Origin: Epiperipatus broadwayi | Taxonomy: Eukaryota > Onychophora > Udeonychophora > Euonychophora > Peripatidae | Assembly: GCA_028023455.1 (NCBI GenBank) | Contig: JAQFVV010006221.1 | Coordinates: 10,592,825-10,656,824, forward strand | Length of the DNA stretch: 64,000 nucleotides | Direction of reading: 5' to 3' | In this document: positions 50,209 to 61,640 of the stretch, piece after piece | How the letters are laid out: each line of letters opens with the position of its first letter | Position numbering within the stretch: the first letter of the stretch is position 1 | Notes under the pieces: model-generated | Told to the model about the DNA's origin: nothing | Databases searched by the model: none | The model's input: the letters and a program-made list of their open reading frames with translations, nothing else | Translations under genes and position numbers: made by a program

Positions 50209-50903
50209 CCAAAATATTAATTAATATTCATATTTATTTTATAAATAGATATTTTTTAATTTCAATTTACAGATTATCATTGGAATTTATATGATTCTAT
50301 TAACATAAATTCCTTTCTTCTATCTAATTATAAAGACAACATTTTTAACAATGACAATACTAAATAATCCAATTAAAATATTTTATGTTTATGATCATAA
50401 TCAACATTCACTCACATTTATTGGATTAAATAAAATATTCCTTAATCTTATTGCACTATTATTTTATACTTTTAATAAAATAAAAACAAAAAAACCCTAA
50501 ATATTACAATGCAGAATGTTTCTATATCGAGAACTCCATTCTAGCATTATAATAAATATTTCAAAATGAGAGAAAGGAAAAAACAGTAAAATTAAAAGAT
50601 AATTCAACTTTTGAATTATACTATTTCTTTACTGAAATTATTAAAAAAAAAAAAACAAATAAATAATAGACATTGTTTTTTATGTTTGTGTGAAACACTA
50701 TACAAACAAAAGCAGAATTCCATTATTTGAATAAGTTAATCTTTTCAGTTGAGGTTCAGTAATTCTCTCAGATATATAAAATAATCCTAAAACATATATT
50801 AAATTGGTACATTTTTTCTATCTACACATCTTTTTGTTTAACTTATATTACATTTTTTTGTGAAAAGATAGAATGAATCCATCTATCTTTTTGACCCAAA
50901 CAT
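50209..50903. other. AT-rich spacer, nothing recognised
   Basis: No gene. A short hairpin block, AAAGATAGAATGAATCCATC then TATCTTTTT at 50863-50892, relates to the repeats at 41.7 and 42.03 kb. Confidence 0.4.
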
Positions 50904-51110
50904 TTATGTATGGGCAAATCCTAAGCATTTGAAAATGAGAGCATGAAGATGTTAAGCAATTGCTTTAAATTACTTTTACTATAATGTATCATAAATTCTA
51001 AAAAATTTCACAAGCGTCATTCATTCAAGCATAGTAAAAGTAATTTAAAGTGATCGCTTAACATCTTCATGCTCTCATTTCCAAACGCTTAAGATTTGCC
51101 CATACATTAT
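50904..51110. repeat. Fold-back element, family H
   Basis: Arms of about 78 bp at 50904-50981 and 51032-51110 are reverse complements (GAGAGCATGAAGATGTTAAG left, CTTAACATCTTCATGCTCTC right) with a 50-bp loop. Pieces of the arm recur at 41.03 and 41.97 kb, so it is dispersed. Confidence 0.85.
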
Positions 51111-51595
51111 GTTGTTTTTCTTTTTATGCTATTGTTTTCTGTATATTTTTCTAATTTATTTTGTTATGTTTATTCTTATTAGTGAACAAATTAACTGGAA
51201 GCACCACCTTAATTCTGTGATATGATACGTAGCAGTAGATAAATTTTGTGGTACAAAACAGGTATGGTATAATTTTTTTCTTGGAAAAGAATCTTTAATG
51301 GCATGATTATTAATAGATTGTTTGGTAGATACCCTAAGTATAAAACTGATGAAAGAATTAATTATGTTAAAAGATAACAAGTTATAGCAAATTACCACAG
51401 ATAGATTTTAAATGCAAATATAGTATCTATACTTTAGCTAACTTAACTATATATATTATACTTGCATTTAAATATTACAGATTCAGCCTGTATTCTGTCC
51501 AACTCTCTTCTGTGTATTTAAATCATCATAAGGTCTTACATATGAGGAGTCAGAAGGACTTTATAGTCAACATAGTATGACAACAAAGTTGGCAA
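51111..51595. other. AT-rich spacer, nothing recognised
   Basis: No feature recognised. The 80-codon minus-strand frame has no domain. Confidence 0.35.
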
Positions 51596-51905
51596 ACAAG
51601 TGTTTTGAACATGCTATCATCAGATTTTCAATGATATGGATAACTGAAGAGTTGGGAAATGGAGAAGACTGAAGCCTGTCTATTAAAGTTTGAAAATTTG
51701 CTACCTTAATAAACTGAACACTGATTATATATATGTTCAGGAGATGATGATCCGAATCAACTGATGAGTGCTGGTTCAGCATGAAATAATATTGAAAATC
51801 ATTTATCTTTTTCACTTGTATGTGCTCATGAGTATCGGTTGTATAAAATGGAGTGGAAGACTGAGGGGGTTTGAAAGGCTGGATTCAAATCCCCTTTAAT
51901 TGCAC
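51596..51905 (+). repeat. Interspersed repeat family A, plus orientation
   Basis: This is a full-length copy. It contains CATGCTATCATCAGATTTTC, GAAGCCTGTCTATTAAAG, AACACTGATTATATATATG, CAACTGATGAGTGCTGGTTC, TATCTTTTTCACTTGTATG and a GGATTCAAATCCCC B-box-like end. Confidence 0.88.
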
Positions 51906-53649
51906 ACACAAGTATGAGTATTATCCCTTGATTACAGTAATCTATTATTAAGTTACTTGACTTGTTATCAGATAAATACTTACATATAGTATATATACTT
52001 TTTATATATTCTCACTTATTTGTGGTAGTATAATATCAAATGAGCATCCTATTACAAATATCTAAAACTGAATCAACAACAAAAGAAGATCAATAATTGG
52101 TTCTTTTTCTAGTAATAAACTTTGCAAATCAATAACTAAGAAAAATGTGATTAAATATTTTGAACAAACACAAACCTTAAAAAAAAAAAAAAAGCTTTTA
52201 ATCATTTTTTTATTTAGTTGAATAACCAGTTTACATTGATCGAAATTTTAAGAATGAAATTTATTTATTTACATTTCTATTAAAAGTTTGAAGGATATAT
52301 TATTTCATAAAAGAATCTATATTCTTTCAGTATAATTACTCATTCAGAGCAGCTGCTAAAAAGGATCAATCATAGTAAATACAAAAAAAAAAAAAATATC
52401 ACTATTTAATACATTTGAATTTCATTTATTTACTTATTAAATTGCCAAACTGGTAAACAAAGTATAATAAAGAGTAAGTGCTTTTATGATGATATAGAAA
52501 ATCTTGATAACCTCTCAGTCATATCTATTTAAAATTGTTAAACTTATTGAATTTAAGAAGTGAAGCACTTATGAAAGTTATTTTATAAATGTGAAAGCAA
52601 AAAAAAAATGTTAGCTTCAGAAAAACTAAACTAAAATAAATGATATTGAAAGGCAATGTTGGTCCCTATAACGTGGTGTTTAAATATGAAAAAATGCATA
52701 AGACAATCAACAGGTTTAGTATTTTTTGTTAGATGGCTGATTTATTAAAATTTATCTATCATCTTAAATATGGTCAATAAATTGGTATCCAGTTATATTA
52801 ATTAAAAAATAAAACAAAAAGGAAAACAAACTCTCATTATTCAATCAGAAGTTGGTTGTTCTCATCAATAATGCCTTCAATTTCCTTCGTTTTTATTTTT
52901 TAGGGGGGAGGAAGACTTAAATAAGATTTTACTTTCCAATAGATTGTTCAATGGCTGTATTATTCTAAACTGTTAGTCTGTCTGTGCATGTATTGTTTAT
53001 ATGCGTATATGTAAAAAAGTTGATCTATATATGCCAATCATATTTAAATGTACATTAACAATCAATATACTAATTATAAATTAATTATGCAAAAATTGAC
53101 ACTTATTCAAAAAAGAAAAGCTGAGACTTACGTGGATGTGCACATAATAAAGTATAATAATTGCGAGTAGATTTCACATATTAAGTTAATAGAGTATTGT
53201 TTGCATATTAGTGGTATGACAACTGCCAAAATTTAGGTTTGTTATTCATATCTTACACATATATATACAGTGCAATCATACTGGGATTGGGGTGTGAAAA
53301 ACTTTATTTAAGACGTAAGTCTAATAGATTATAATTATTTACAGTGTGTGTGTACAAATTGACAAACACGCACAGAAGCTTATATATACTCTTTATTCTT
53401 TTTCTATTTGTTATTGACATGTAATAAATCTATTTTGTTACCTCAAATTTGTACTTAAGTTAATTTAATATTACTGATGCTCTCTTGACAGATGTAAAAA
53501 TATCCTTAGGATATAGCAACTGTTAAGTAAATTTGACAAAAAATTTGTTTTACTGCAAGGGAATTTTTTGAAAATATAAAAAATAAAAACTGTAAAGTAT
53601 CTATAAATTCAGTTACTATGAACAGACAAAATTCTACATGATTTGCAAT
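51906..53649. other. AT-rich spacer, nothing recognised
   Basis: A-runs at 52180-52193 and 52383-52396. No gene, tRNA or recurrent family recognised. Confidence 0.4.
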
Positions 53650-53748
53650 CACATTTATACATTGTACAGGCTTAAACCTGCATTTATATATGTAATATAT
53701 GCGGGATTCGAACTCAGACTTTCACACGACCCACTACTCTCAGTGCCA
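53650..53748 (-). repeat. Family A fragment (B-box end and tail)
   Basis: ACATTGTACAGGCTTAAACC, then ATGCGGGATTCGAACTCAGA and CTTTCACACGACC, match the ends of the A copies at 49.55 kb. The element breaks off at about 53748. Confidence 0.82.
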
Positions 53749-53894
53749 TATTTAGCAAAAATAAGTGACAAATGAATGAGATTTTATTAAAATATACAAT
53801 CTGTAGACAAAATATATCAAGATGATAAATAAATTACTAGAGAGAGATTACATGTAGAATGTAACATACAATGAGAGTATGGAACCCAATATAA
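53749..53894. other. AT-rich spacer
   Basis: Nothing recognised. Confidence 0.4.
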
Positions 53895-54013
53895 AAGGTG
53901 TCAAGAATTGGTGGGTGAGTGGTCGGCACAGCTGCCTTACAAGCAGTTGTTCCTGGTTAACGGGTTCGCTTCACAGCCTATGCTATGACACATGAAAAAA
54001 AAATGAAAAAAAA
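53895..54013 (+). repeat. tRNA-Gly-derived retroposon, copy 3
   Basis: GGTGGGTGAGTGGTCGGCAC resembles the tRNA-Gly D-arm. CACAGCTGCCTTACAAGCAG is identical to the anticodon arm of the 33.1-kb copy, and GGTTCGCTTC shows the same T-loop C. The tail is TATGACACATG followed by As. An insertion in the variable-loop region (TCCTGGTTAAC) and decayed acceptor ends make it non-functional as a tRNA. Confidence 0.72.
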
Positions 54014-54827
54014 AGCTTTTTTAAAAAATATCTATTCGTAAATCATTCCTGATTAGTTAGGTTACGTGTTATACTTATTTTTATCTAATGCATATTGTTA
54101 TTAAAATTATTGAAATAAAATTAGTAGATTCAAATAGACTGTTTAAATGTATAAAGTATGATTCTGATATGAGAACAAATATTAGTTACAATTGTAATGA
54201 TTTTTGTTTTTGGATATTTCATGTAGATGATAATATTTCTAAGAAAAATTTTTGCCAGACATCATAATAACCCTCTGGTTTTTTGTAGATAAAATCAAAA
54301 ATACATCTTATTGAAAAATACATATTCTATTACATCAACAAATAGAAAGACAATTTCTGTAAAAATCTCATGTTGATGATTTTCTACATTCACTTAAATA
54401 GCTTTTGAATAAAGTTAACATTTAACACTAGGCTATTAAGGATATATGATCATAAAACCACTCTTTGCAAATTCTTATCCCATATCTGAAAATATTTTTA
54501 TTTTTCATTTTTAGCTTCTCTCTCTTTTTTCAAGTCACTATCTTATCTTCTTATATTAATAGTTAATTTTTCTGGTTATTTTACCTTACTCAAACATAGG
54601 CAAATTCATCCTTTACTTTCATCTAAAATTATTTAAAGTTTTCATCAACTACTTCTCAAAAGCAATGATTACATATGTTTTCCCATCTTATATCTAGGGC
54701 AAGATTGTCTTTTTTTAAAATTTTCATTACAGGTTTATAGATTACAAATTACACCCATGCACATACATATATTATTCTATTGTTCTTTAACACATGTATT
54801 CCTTTGAAGTTATATACATAATCTTAT
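54014..54827. other. AT-rich spacer, nothing recognised
   Basis: No feature recognised. Confidence 0.4.
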
Positions 54828-55698
54828 AATTATTCAAATGAAAGTCAACCTTCAGTAATGCACTATTTCTTAAAATATTATAAATTTCCATACACTCGCC
54901 CGCCGGTAAGAGTTTAAAAACTTTAAGTGAATCACTTAAGTTCAGAGCTTACATTCTATATACACCAACTCTTACAGACCATGCTTAAATCAGGGCTTGA
55001 TTCTATTGTGTGCCTGATGTTATAATCAAATATTCAGTTGTACAAATCTATTTATCCCATCACAGGAGAAAGAGAGTGTCACATTTTTAACCACCTACGA
55101 TTAGACAAACATGACTTATAAATGTAAACCTATTATTATAAAGTGCTGAAAACATTTGAAATTATTCAAACAGAAGTCAATCTCTGATAATGCACTATTT
55201 CTTAAAATATTATAAATTTCTGCACACTCGCCCGTTGGTAAGAGTTTTAAAAACTTAAATGAATATTTGATTATAATATCAAGCACATCAGCGGACGACT
55301 GTATGGAAATTTATAATATTTTTAAAAATAGTGCATTGTCAGAGATTGACTTCTGTTGGAATAATTTCAAAAGTTTTCAGCACGTCATAATAATAGGTTT
55401 ACATTTATAAGTCATGTTTATCTAATTGTAGGTGGTTAAAAATGAGACACTATCTTTTTCCTGCGATGGATTAAATAGATTTGTACAATTGAATATTTGA
55501 TTATAACATCAGGCACATAATAGACTCAAGCCCTGATTTAAGCATAGTCTGTAAGAGTTGATGTATATAGAATGTGCGCTCTAAACTTAAGAGATTCACT
55601 TAAGTTTTTTAAATTCTTACTGACGGGTGAGTGTGTGGAAATTTATAATATTTTAAGAAATAGCACATTATCAGAGATTGACTTCCATTTGAATAATT
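54828..55698. repeat. Giant palindrome, family J (two 407-bp arms)
   Basis: The left arm at 54828-55234 and the right arm at 55292-55698 are reverse complements of equal length, with a 57-bp loop. Examples are TACACTCGCCCGCCGGTAAG on the left opposite CTTACTGACGGGTGAGTGTG on the right, and CAGGGCTTGATTCTATTGTG opposite ATAATAGACTCAAGCCCTGA. Within each arm an 85-bp block is repeated directly (54828-54912 and about 55160-55245; mirrored at 55292-55370 and 55620-55698). The loop is a fusion of two arm fragments, so the structure looks like overlapping hairpin units with an internal deletion. It has no long open frame. Confidence 0.93.
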
Positions 55699-56560
55699 TC
55701 AAACGTTTTCAGCACTTTATAATAATAGGTTTACATAATTTTATAATTGAATGTTAATAAATACAATAAACTAAATATATATATAAGTACAACTATAAAC
55801 ATTTTTTTAAATAATTTATATACACCTAGGAACTTCGTAGTCTGTCAACTAACACTTAATTTTATACATATAAACTTAAAGTATAACTAAAAAATAATTA
55901 CATATTTATGCAACACTTTAAAAATGATTAAAGAATATACTTAATGCTTTTAAAAATAATATTAGAAATTATGTGAATCAGAAGAACTATGAATGAAAAT
56001 GTTAAAAAAGGTTTTAAAAAAATCCAAAAAATTGTATAACATAAAAAAGGTAAAACAAAATAAATAATAGGAAATTGCAAAAAAAAAAAAACTAAACTTG
56101 GAAAAAAAATAAACATTTTTTGAGAGAACTGAACAGAAAATTTCAAAAGTGATAAAAAAATAATAATAATAATAAGTAGCAGAGTTGTTATAATATTTAA
56201 AATATCAATGTAAGATGAAAACCAGTCTTTAAAAAAAGAGTTATCTTTCAGGGAATTAATGAAATCAAAAGAAAATTCAAAAACAAATTAATCAAAATAG
56301 GAAACATAAAGTAAATATATACAAAAAAAATGTTCTATTACAATAACATCAACCAAAATAATTTTGATGACATACATTACATCAAACAATCTTTAATAAT
56401 GAAAAATAATTAGAGATCATTTACAAAAGATATAAGCACTAGAATAGATCACATTGCATTGAAAAATCTGGAAACTATATAATGATCTACAAAAGAGAAG
56501 AAAGCAATTTTATTTTACATCAAAGCAAAAAATTTTAATAGAATATATAAGCTATTACGC
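55699..56560. other. AT-rich spacer, nothing recognised
   Basis: The first 40 bp repeat inner-arm sequence of the neighbouring palindrome (CAGCACTTTATAATAATAGG). The rest is low complexity. Confidence 0.45.
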
Positions 56561-56762
56561 ATGTTATATAGAGAGCTCACAAAATAAGCTCTTAACAAGC
56601 TTTGGGATATCCTCAACTGCAGACCAGTTTCTGCTTCTGGCATCATCAGTAAAATGCCAGGATATTTAAGCACTGACAATCTCAGAAGCAGAAACCGGTC
56701 TACAGTTGAGGATATTCTCAAAGCTTGTTAAGAGCTTATTTTGTGAGCTCTATATATAACAT
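56561..56762. repeat. Fold-back element (about 80-bp arms)
   Basis: Arms at 56561-56639 and 56683-56762 pair with few mismatches (CTCTTAACAAGCTTTGGGAT left, CTCAAAGCTTGTTAAGAG right; AGACCAGTTTCTGCTTCTG left, CAGAAGCAGAAACCGGTCT right). The loop is 43 bp. It is a single copy here. Confidence 0.88.
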
Positions 56763-59547
56763 TTGTAAATACAAGCTTATTAAGTTAAGTCATGTGACAT
56801 CTGACTTGATTTTTTTTGTCAAGGTATTACACAATATCTTTTATACAATATGCATATAAGAATTTTTTTTAAAAATATTTAGCTTAGAACAAAGTCATTA
56901 TTAAAAAGAACTTCCAGATATAAAGTTGTATATTGGATAACAGAAAAATTTTAAAAGGCCAGAAAAATATGTATATATGGCCTTTGATTCAGTTGTCTAT
57001 GTTAAACTATACACTTTCTTAAGAAAATTACATACAAGAACAATTAATATTTTCATTTGAATCTTCTTGCAGGACTAAACATTCAATTAAGACTGGATAT
57101 GCCTAAACAGATTGATTTTACATTGCCAAAAGAGTAAAAGAGAATGGCATATTTATCTTCATTCAAGCTGTATATCAAATGTAAAATGAGGAGAGATTAA
57201 TTAGACTAAAACAAATATAGATTCAGAATTGATAGACTATGCAGCAAGAATCTTAAAAATGTTGATGATCCTTAGTTATAGGTAATTATATAGAATATCT
57301 TGAAGATGGAAAATGAAATAAATTGAAAAATGAGATTAGTATCAAACATAAAAAAGATTAAAATGTCAGACACAATAGCTGTTTTTTGAAACTGATTGCT
57401 TGAATTAACTATCAGCAGAGAATCTAGTAGTCAAATTTTATATTGAATACTAGCATTGAGCAGTGTTACTACAAAAACCTGAAAAATATGTTTAAAGAGG
57501 GATATATTTTTAAATATGACCATATACAAATGTGAAAGTTGGTCACAAAAAAATAAATAAAAATCCATATTTTTTTTAAAACAGTAATACTGTTGATGAT
57601 TTTTGAGAATTGTAAGAATAGCAAAATATAAATTTTGGATACTTAATCAAATTATGATTGAACATTTACTTCAAGCATAAATTATCAAACTGAAATTTTA
57701 TCCTTTGTGTTGTGAAATGATCCAATTTATTTAAAAAAACTATAATGCTTAGAAAGGTAGATGATTAAAAAAAAGAAGAGAATAATTAGCAGTGAAGATG
57801 ATGGTCCTATAATTATGGTAATTGATGTCTTTAAGCTTCTTAAGCCAAATGATTTTTTAAAAAAGTGCAATTTTTATAATCATCAGAAGTAAAATTCATT
57901 TTATATAAGTTGATAAATAATAACAATAACAAGTGAAGTTTACTAGTGAGTGATTTATAATCTATTTAAGATCTCCAAAACTGTTTATGACACTAAAAAT
58001 AAAGGTGTTCACAAACAGGTGTCAAGAATATACTAGTCTATTTAAAGTCTATTCCATAATGTTCATATGTATTGTCAATGCTGCGATGGATAAAAAATGT
58101 CATTACATGCATAAAATCTTATTGATCATCCTCCTGATCCATCTCTGCTTCCAAGTCCATAATATCCAATAGAATTTCCTCATTTCAATCAGTGATTACT
58201 AAAGTATATCTTGCATTAAAATTTTGTCACTTTTTATTTAAATTTGATTATAAAACATTTCATATACTTTTGTATATGTGGAACATAAGCTTGTATTATG
58301 CTGACAGTGAATATTTGTTCCACAAATTCATATTGACATCATTATATATTTTTATAATTCTATCCAAATGTATTCCTTGCAATGTTTTTCCTGTCAATTA
58401 AAATCATCACCATTTTTTTCATTTATTGTTCATGGTTTTAATAATAGACAGAATATTTTCCTAGTCTAAAATGTTTCTAAGTAGTTTGTAATATAATTAT
58501 ATCTTAAGATTATTTCCATCGTCTAATATTAATCGTTAAATGTTTTTAGAAAAATTCAAACATTTTAAACTTTTCAACTATTAGTAATAGTGCATAAATT
58601 AGTAAATAATATAATGTTTTGAGTGCAATTATTTTCCTCTCTTCTTCAATAGTTGCAGGACTGACTATAACAGTACTAGCATGGGGATTAACCCAGAGAC
58701 TTTTAGATATATGAACTGAATTTACTGTAATTCTCTAATCAATTAGGCTACTTATACAACTTTATTAACTCTTAAAGTTAACTTGTAAGGCATCTATTTT
58801 AGCTTAACATCAATTTTTTTTTTGTTCATACTTGATTTCTTCTAATTTTCTATGGTGAGATTTTCTGGAGCTTTGGATTTACTGATTTATTTAATCTGCA
58901 TAATGGTCTTGCTAACTGTAGCTTAATTTACTGTAATCTAATCATTTTATATGTACATTTCAAAAGTACTGAGAAATATTCTTGGATTTTCTGCTGTATT
59001 ATACTGAAACTTTTAATATTAAAGATCCTATTCATAACATTTACATATGGTGCATGAGATAAATTAATTATTTTGTTTTGCATCATTTTCAAAGGATGTT
59101 TTTGGTAATGTGATTGTGGTTAACTATTATCTATATCATTTCACATTATTGCTTACCAATATAGATATCAGTGGTAATATATCAAAAAATTGTAACAAAA
59201 CTAATATATAATAAAAAAAAACAGGAAAAAATAAAGAATAAATAAAAACAAATCAGTAAAATTGTATACCTATTTTGTATATTTCTAATCAGAACTTCAC
59301 TTAATATTTAAAAAATATTCTTTGAACAGATCTAATAAAATAAAACTTGTTAAAAAATATAAAATATTATTTAAAACAGGCATTTCTTTCTTTTTTATTT
59401 TATCGCTTTCAATAGTTCTGATTTAATTTATGTGATCAAATACCCCTCTCCCAATGTTCAATCATTTGATTAAAACAGATATTTCTCCACCTCACCCCAC
59501 TTTTATTTTATTTTTAATACTTTTGATCTAATTTATGATATTAAATG
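56763..59547. other. AT-rich spacer, nothing recognised
   Basis: Small open frames (for example at 57987 and 58192) are low complexity. No RNA gene or recurrent repeat seen. Confidence 0.4.
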
Positions 59548-59559
59548 CCCCCCCCCCCC
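59548..59559 (+). repeat. Poly-C run
   Basis: Twelve Cs in very AT-rich surroundings. A shorter C-rich cluster sits at 59443-59500. Confidence 0.93.
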
Positions 59560-59659
59560 AAATTAAAAGGAGCAAATGTAATAATATTTCAACTATTCAT
59601 CTTTTATTCCCTCAGTGTACTAACAACAAACTTTAAAATGTAAATATAAACTGATAATA

Positions 59660-60290
59660 TTCTCAACAGCCATCCGCCTACTATGGGGAATCTAGACCAA
59701 GCATCACAAATGGCTCAACATGTATATCTGTACAAATGGGTGATGTGTCCATAAGTATGACAATATACATTAAGACACAATGTTTTTAAATAATTAGAAT
59801 AGCAAATAGTCTGCAACAATTCTATTTCTACAGTTCGCTAATGTTCAATTCCCTCGATGTACATTCAGGCTGGCTGCTACAAAAATGGTTCACAATGGGC
59901 AAGGTTTACACACACATTGGCCCCAGTTCAGTTTAGCTGCACATAAATGCTTCATAGTATAGCACTGCAACTGGACTTAATCTCCTTACAGCTTCCATCT
60001 CTGCAACAGTCTATCAGATACTTCACTTGAAAACCGCTGGAAATTCAACACTTTATTCAGCTGCTATCCAGACTGTTTCCTCAGGCTATGGTCTCCCCAT
60101 CTCTGTGGGCTCTTTCAGCTATACCTGTGGACTACATTTTCACTGAGTGCTGGACATTAACTGAAAGCACTGATGTGAGATATCTCCTACTGGAATTGAA
60201 CAGGGAATGTCTACTGGAGATGCATTCAAATACTGCCCCTACGTGGTTGTTAACCAGTCTTTTTATAGCTTTTTGATAACTGCAGAAATT
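59660..60290. other. GC-richer unclassified block
   Basis: Base composition here is clearly less AT-rich than the surrounding 5 kb on both sides, and low-complexity runs are absent. A 62-codon plus-strand frame at 60088-60276 has mixed composition but no motif I recognise. No relative in the window, no tRNA and no inverted ends. It could be a single-copy transposon remnant, an exon-bearing segment or a regulatory region. I cannot decide from sequence alone. Confidence 0.4.
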
Positions 60291-61532
60291 AATTACATTG
60301 TCCAATAAGGTAAAGTCTCTTATCTAGAAATATTTGCAATCAGCAAATATTTATTTCTTGGAATTATCGTTCGCCATTACGTTAATGCATTAATTAAATT
60401 TGTCAGTTATCAGTGCACGATCTAAAAAAACCTCTCGAATAAATACTAGTTTTTCTGGAGTGCACAAACTTGCATTCAGTTTTTGCAAAATACAACAACA
60501 GGCAAAACATAATCTCAAATACAAATCTGTCTTTTGGAATCATGAACAAAAATTCAGTCATGCCTTTGACTCAAAGAATATCAATCTAGTTTACTTGGAA
60601 TGAGATGATAGGAAGAGAAAAGTTAAGATGGCATGATTTACTGTGAACTACAGTCAGATCATCAATAAGAAAGGAAATAGCATTCAACATTCAAATAAGT
60701 AAAATATTTAAAACCTAATTTAAATAATTAGCCTAATTATTCCCCAATAAATCCCAAAGTCCTACATCAAAAGCATGCTCAACTATATATAAAAAGTAAA
60801 AAATAAATCCTTTTCAGTTGCACTGTATATTATGGTAAAAATTTATTTTGATGTTTCTATATTTAGTGACTCAAGTTTTTTTTATTTAGTTTCTGATGGT
60901 ATTGCTTATTCTATTTTGTTTTTAAAAAGGTACATTGATGAAAGTTTTTTTTTTTTTTGCTTTTAGGTAGTAAAATTATTTAGATTTTTATTAACATTAA
61001 TGTAAACTATATCAAAGTGTATTTTAAAGTTTATTTTTACTTCCTTTAATTGCTATTTAAAATAAATAAAAAATCATAAAATGTCAAAACAATATTACCA
61101 ATTTCTTCTTATAGCTCAAAGCAAAAAATGAAGAGAAACATAAGCAATCATATTATATTAGTAAAGTCATAGTATATATATATATATTCTAACTTAATAA
61201 CATGGAGTTAACTTTTATGCGACTTCTCCCCAGAATCAGAGTGCAAAATTAGTTAACTAACAATGCCAAGAGCAAGCTGAATATATAGTTTATAAAATAT
61301 GCAAATTATTGCAACAAGAAATGTAAATGTTCCATTTTTTTTTGGCAAAGGGGTGCAAGACTTCTTCCTATTGATTGAATTTGGATCTTTTGCAAAAACC
61401 CATACCTCCTTGAACTTTCTCTTATGATCACAATTTTTCATTTTAAAATTTTTAGCATTAAAGAAAAAATATTACTAAGGTATGGTGATTGTATGAATTA
61501 GAATAAATTCCAAAACTTATCAGTTTCTGTTT
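60291..61532. other. AT-rich spacer, nothing recognised
   Basis: A-rich and T-rich tracts, with no feature recognised. Confidence 0.4.
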
Positions 61533-61640
61533 TAAACCACTAAACATCACATGATCACCATCTCTTATATTAACACATAATTGTTGTGGTTGGCACAGGA
61601 TGGCACTACTGTATGGAGAGTTTTGCCTTTGTTTGTCAGT
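61533..61640. repeat. Family B fragment
   Basis: AAACCACTAAACATCACATG and ATCACCATCTCTTATATTAA form the family's outer left block. They are followed directly by GTTGGCACAGGATGGCACTA, CTGTATGGAGAG and TTTTGCC of the right arm. The left arm and centre are deleted. Confidence 0.82.

Noticed and set aside
60088-60276. 62-codon frame as a host exon
   Set aside because: Composition is plausible but no motif, splice-site pair or relative was found. It is kept only as part of the GC-richer block.
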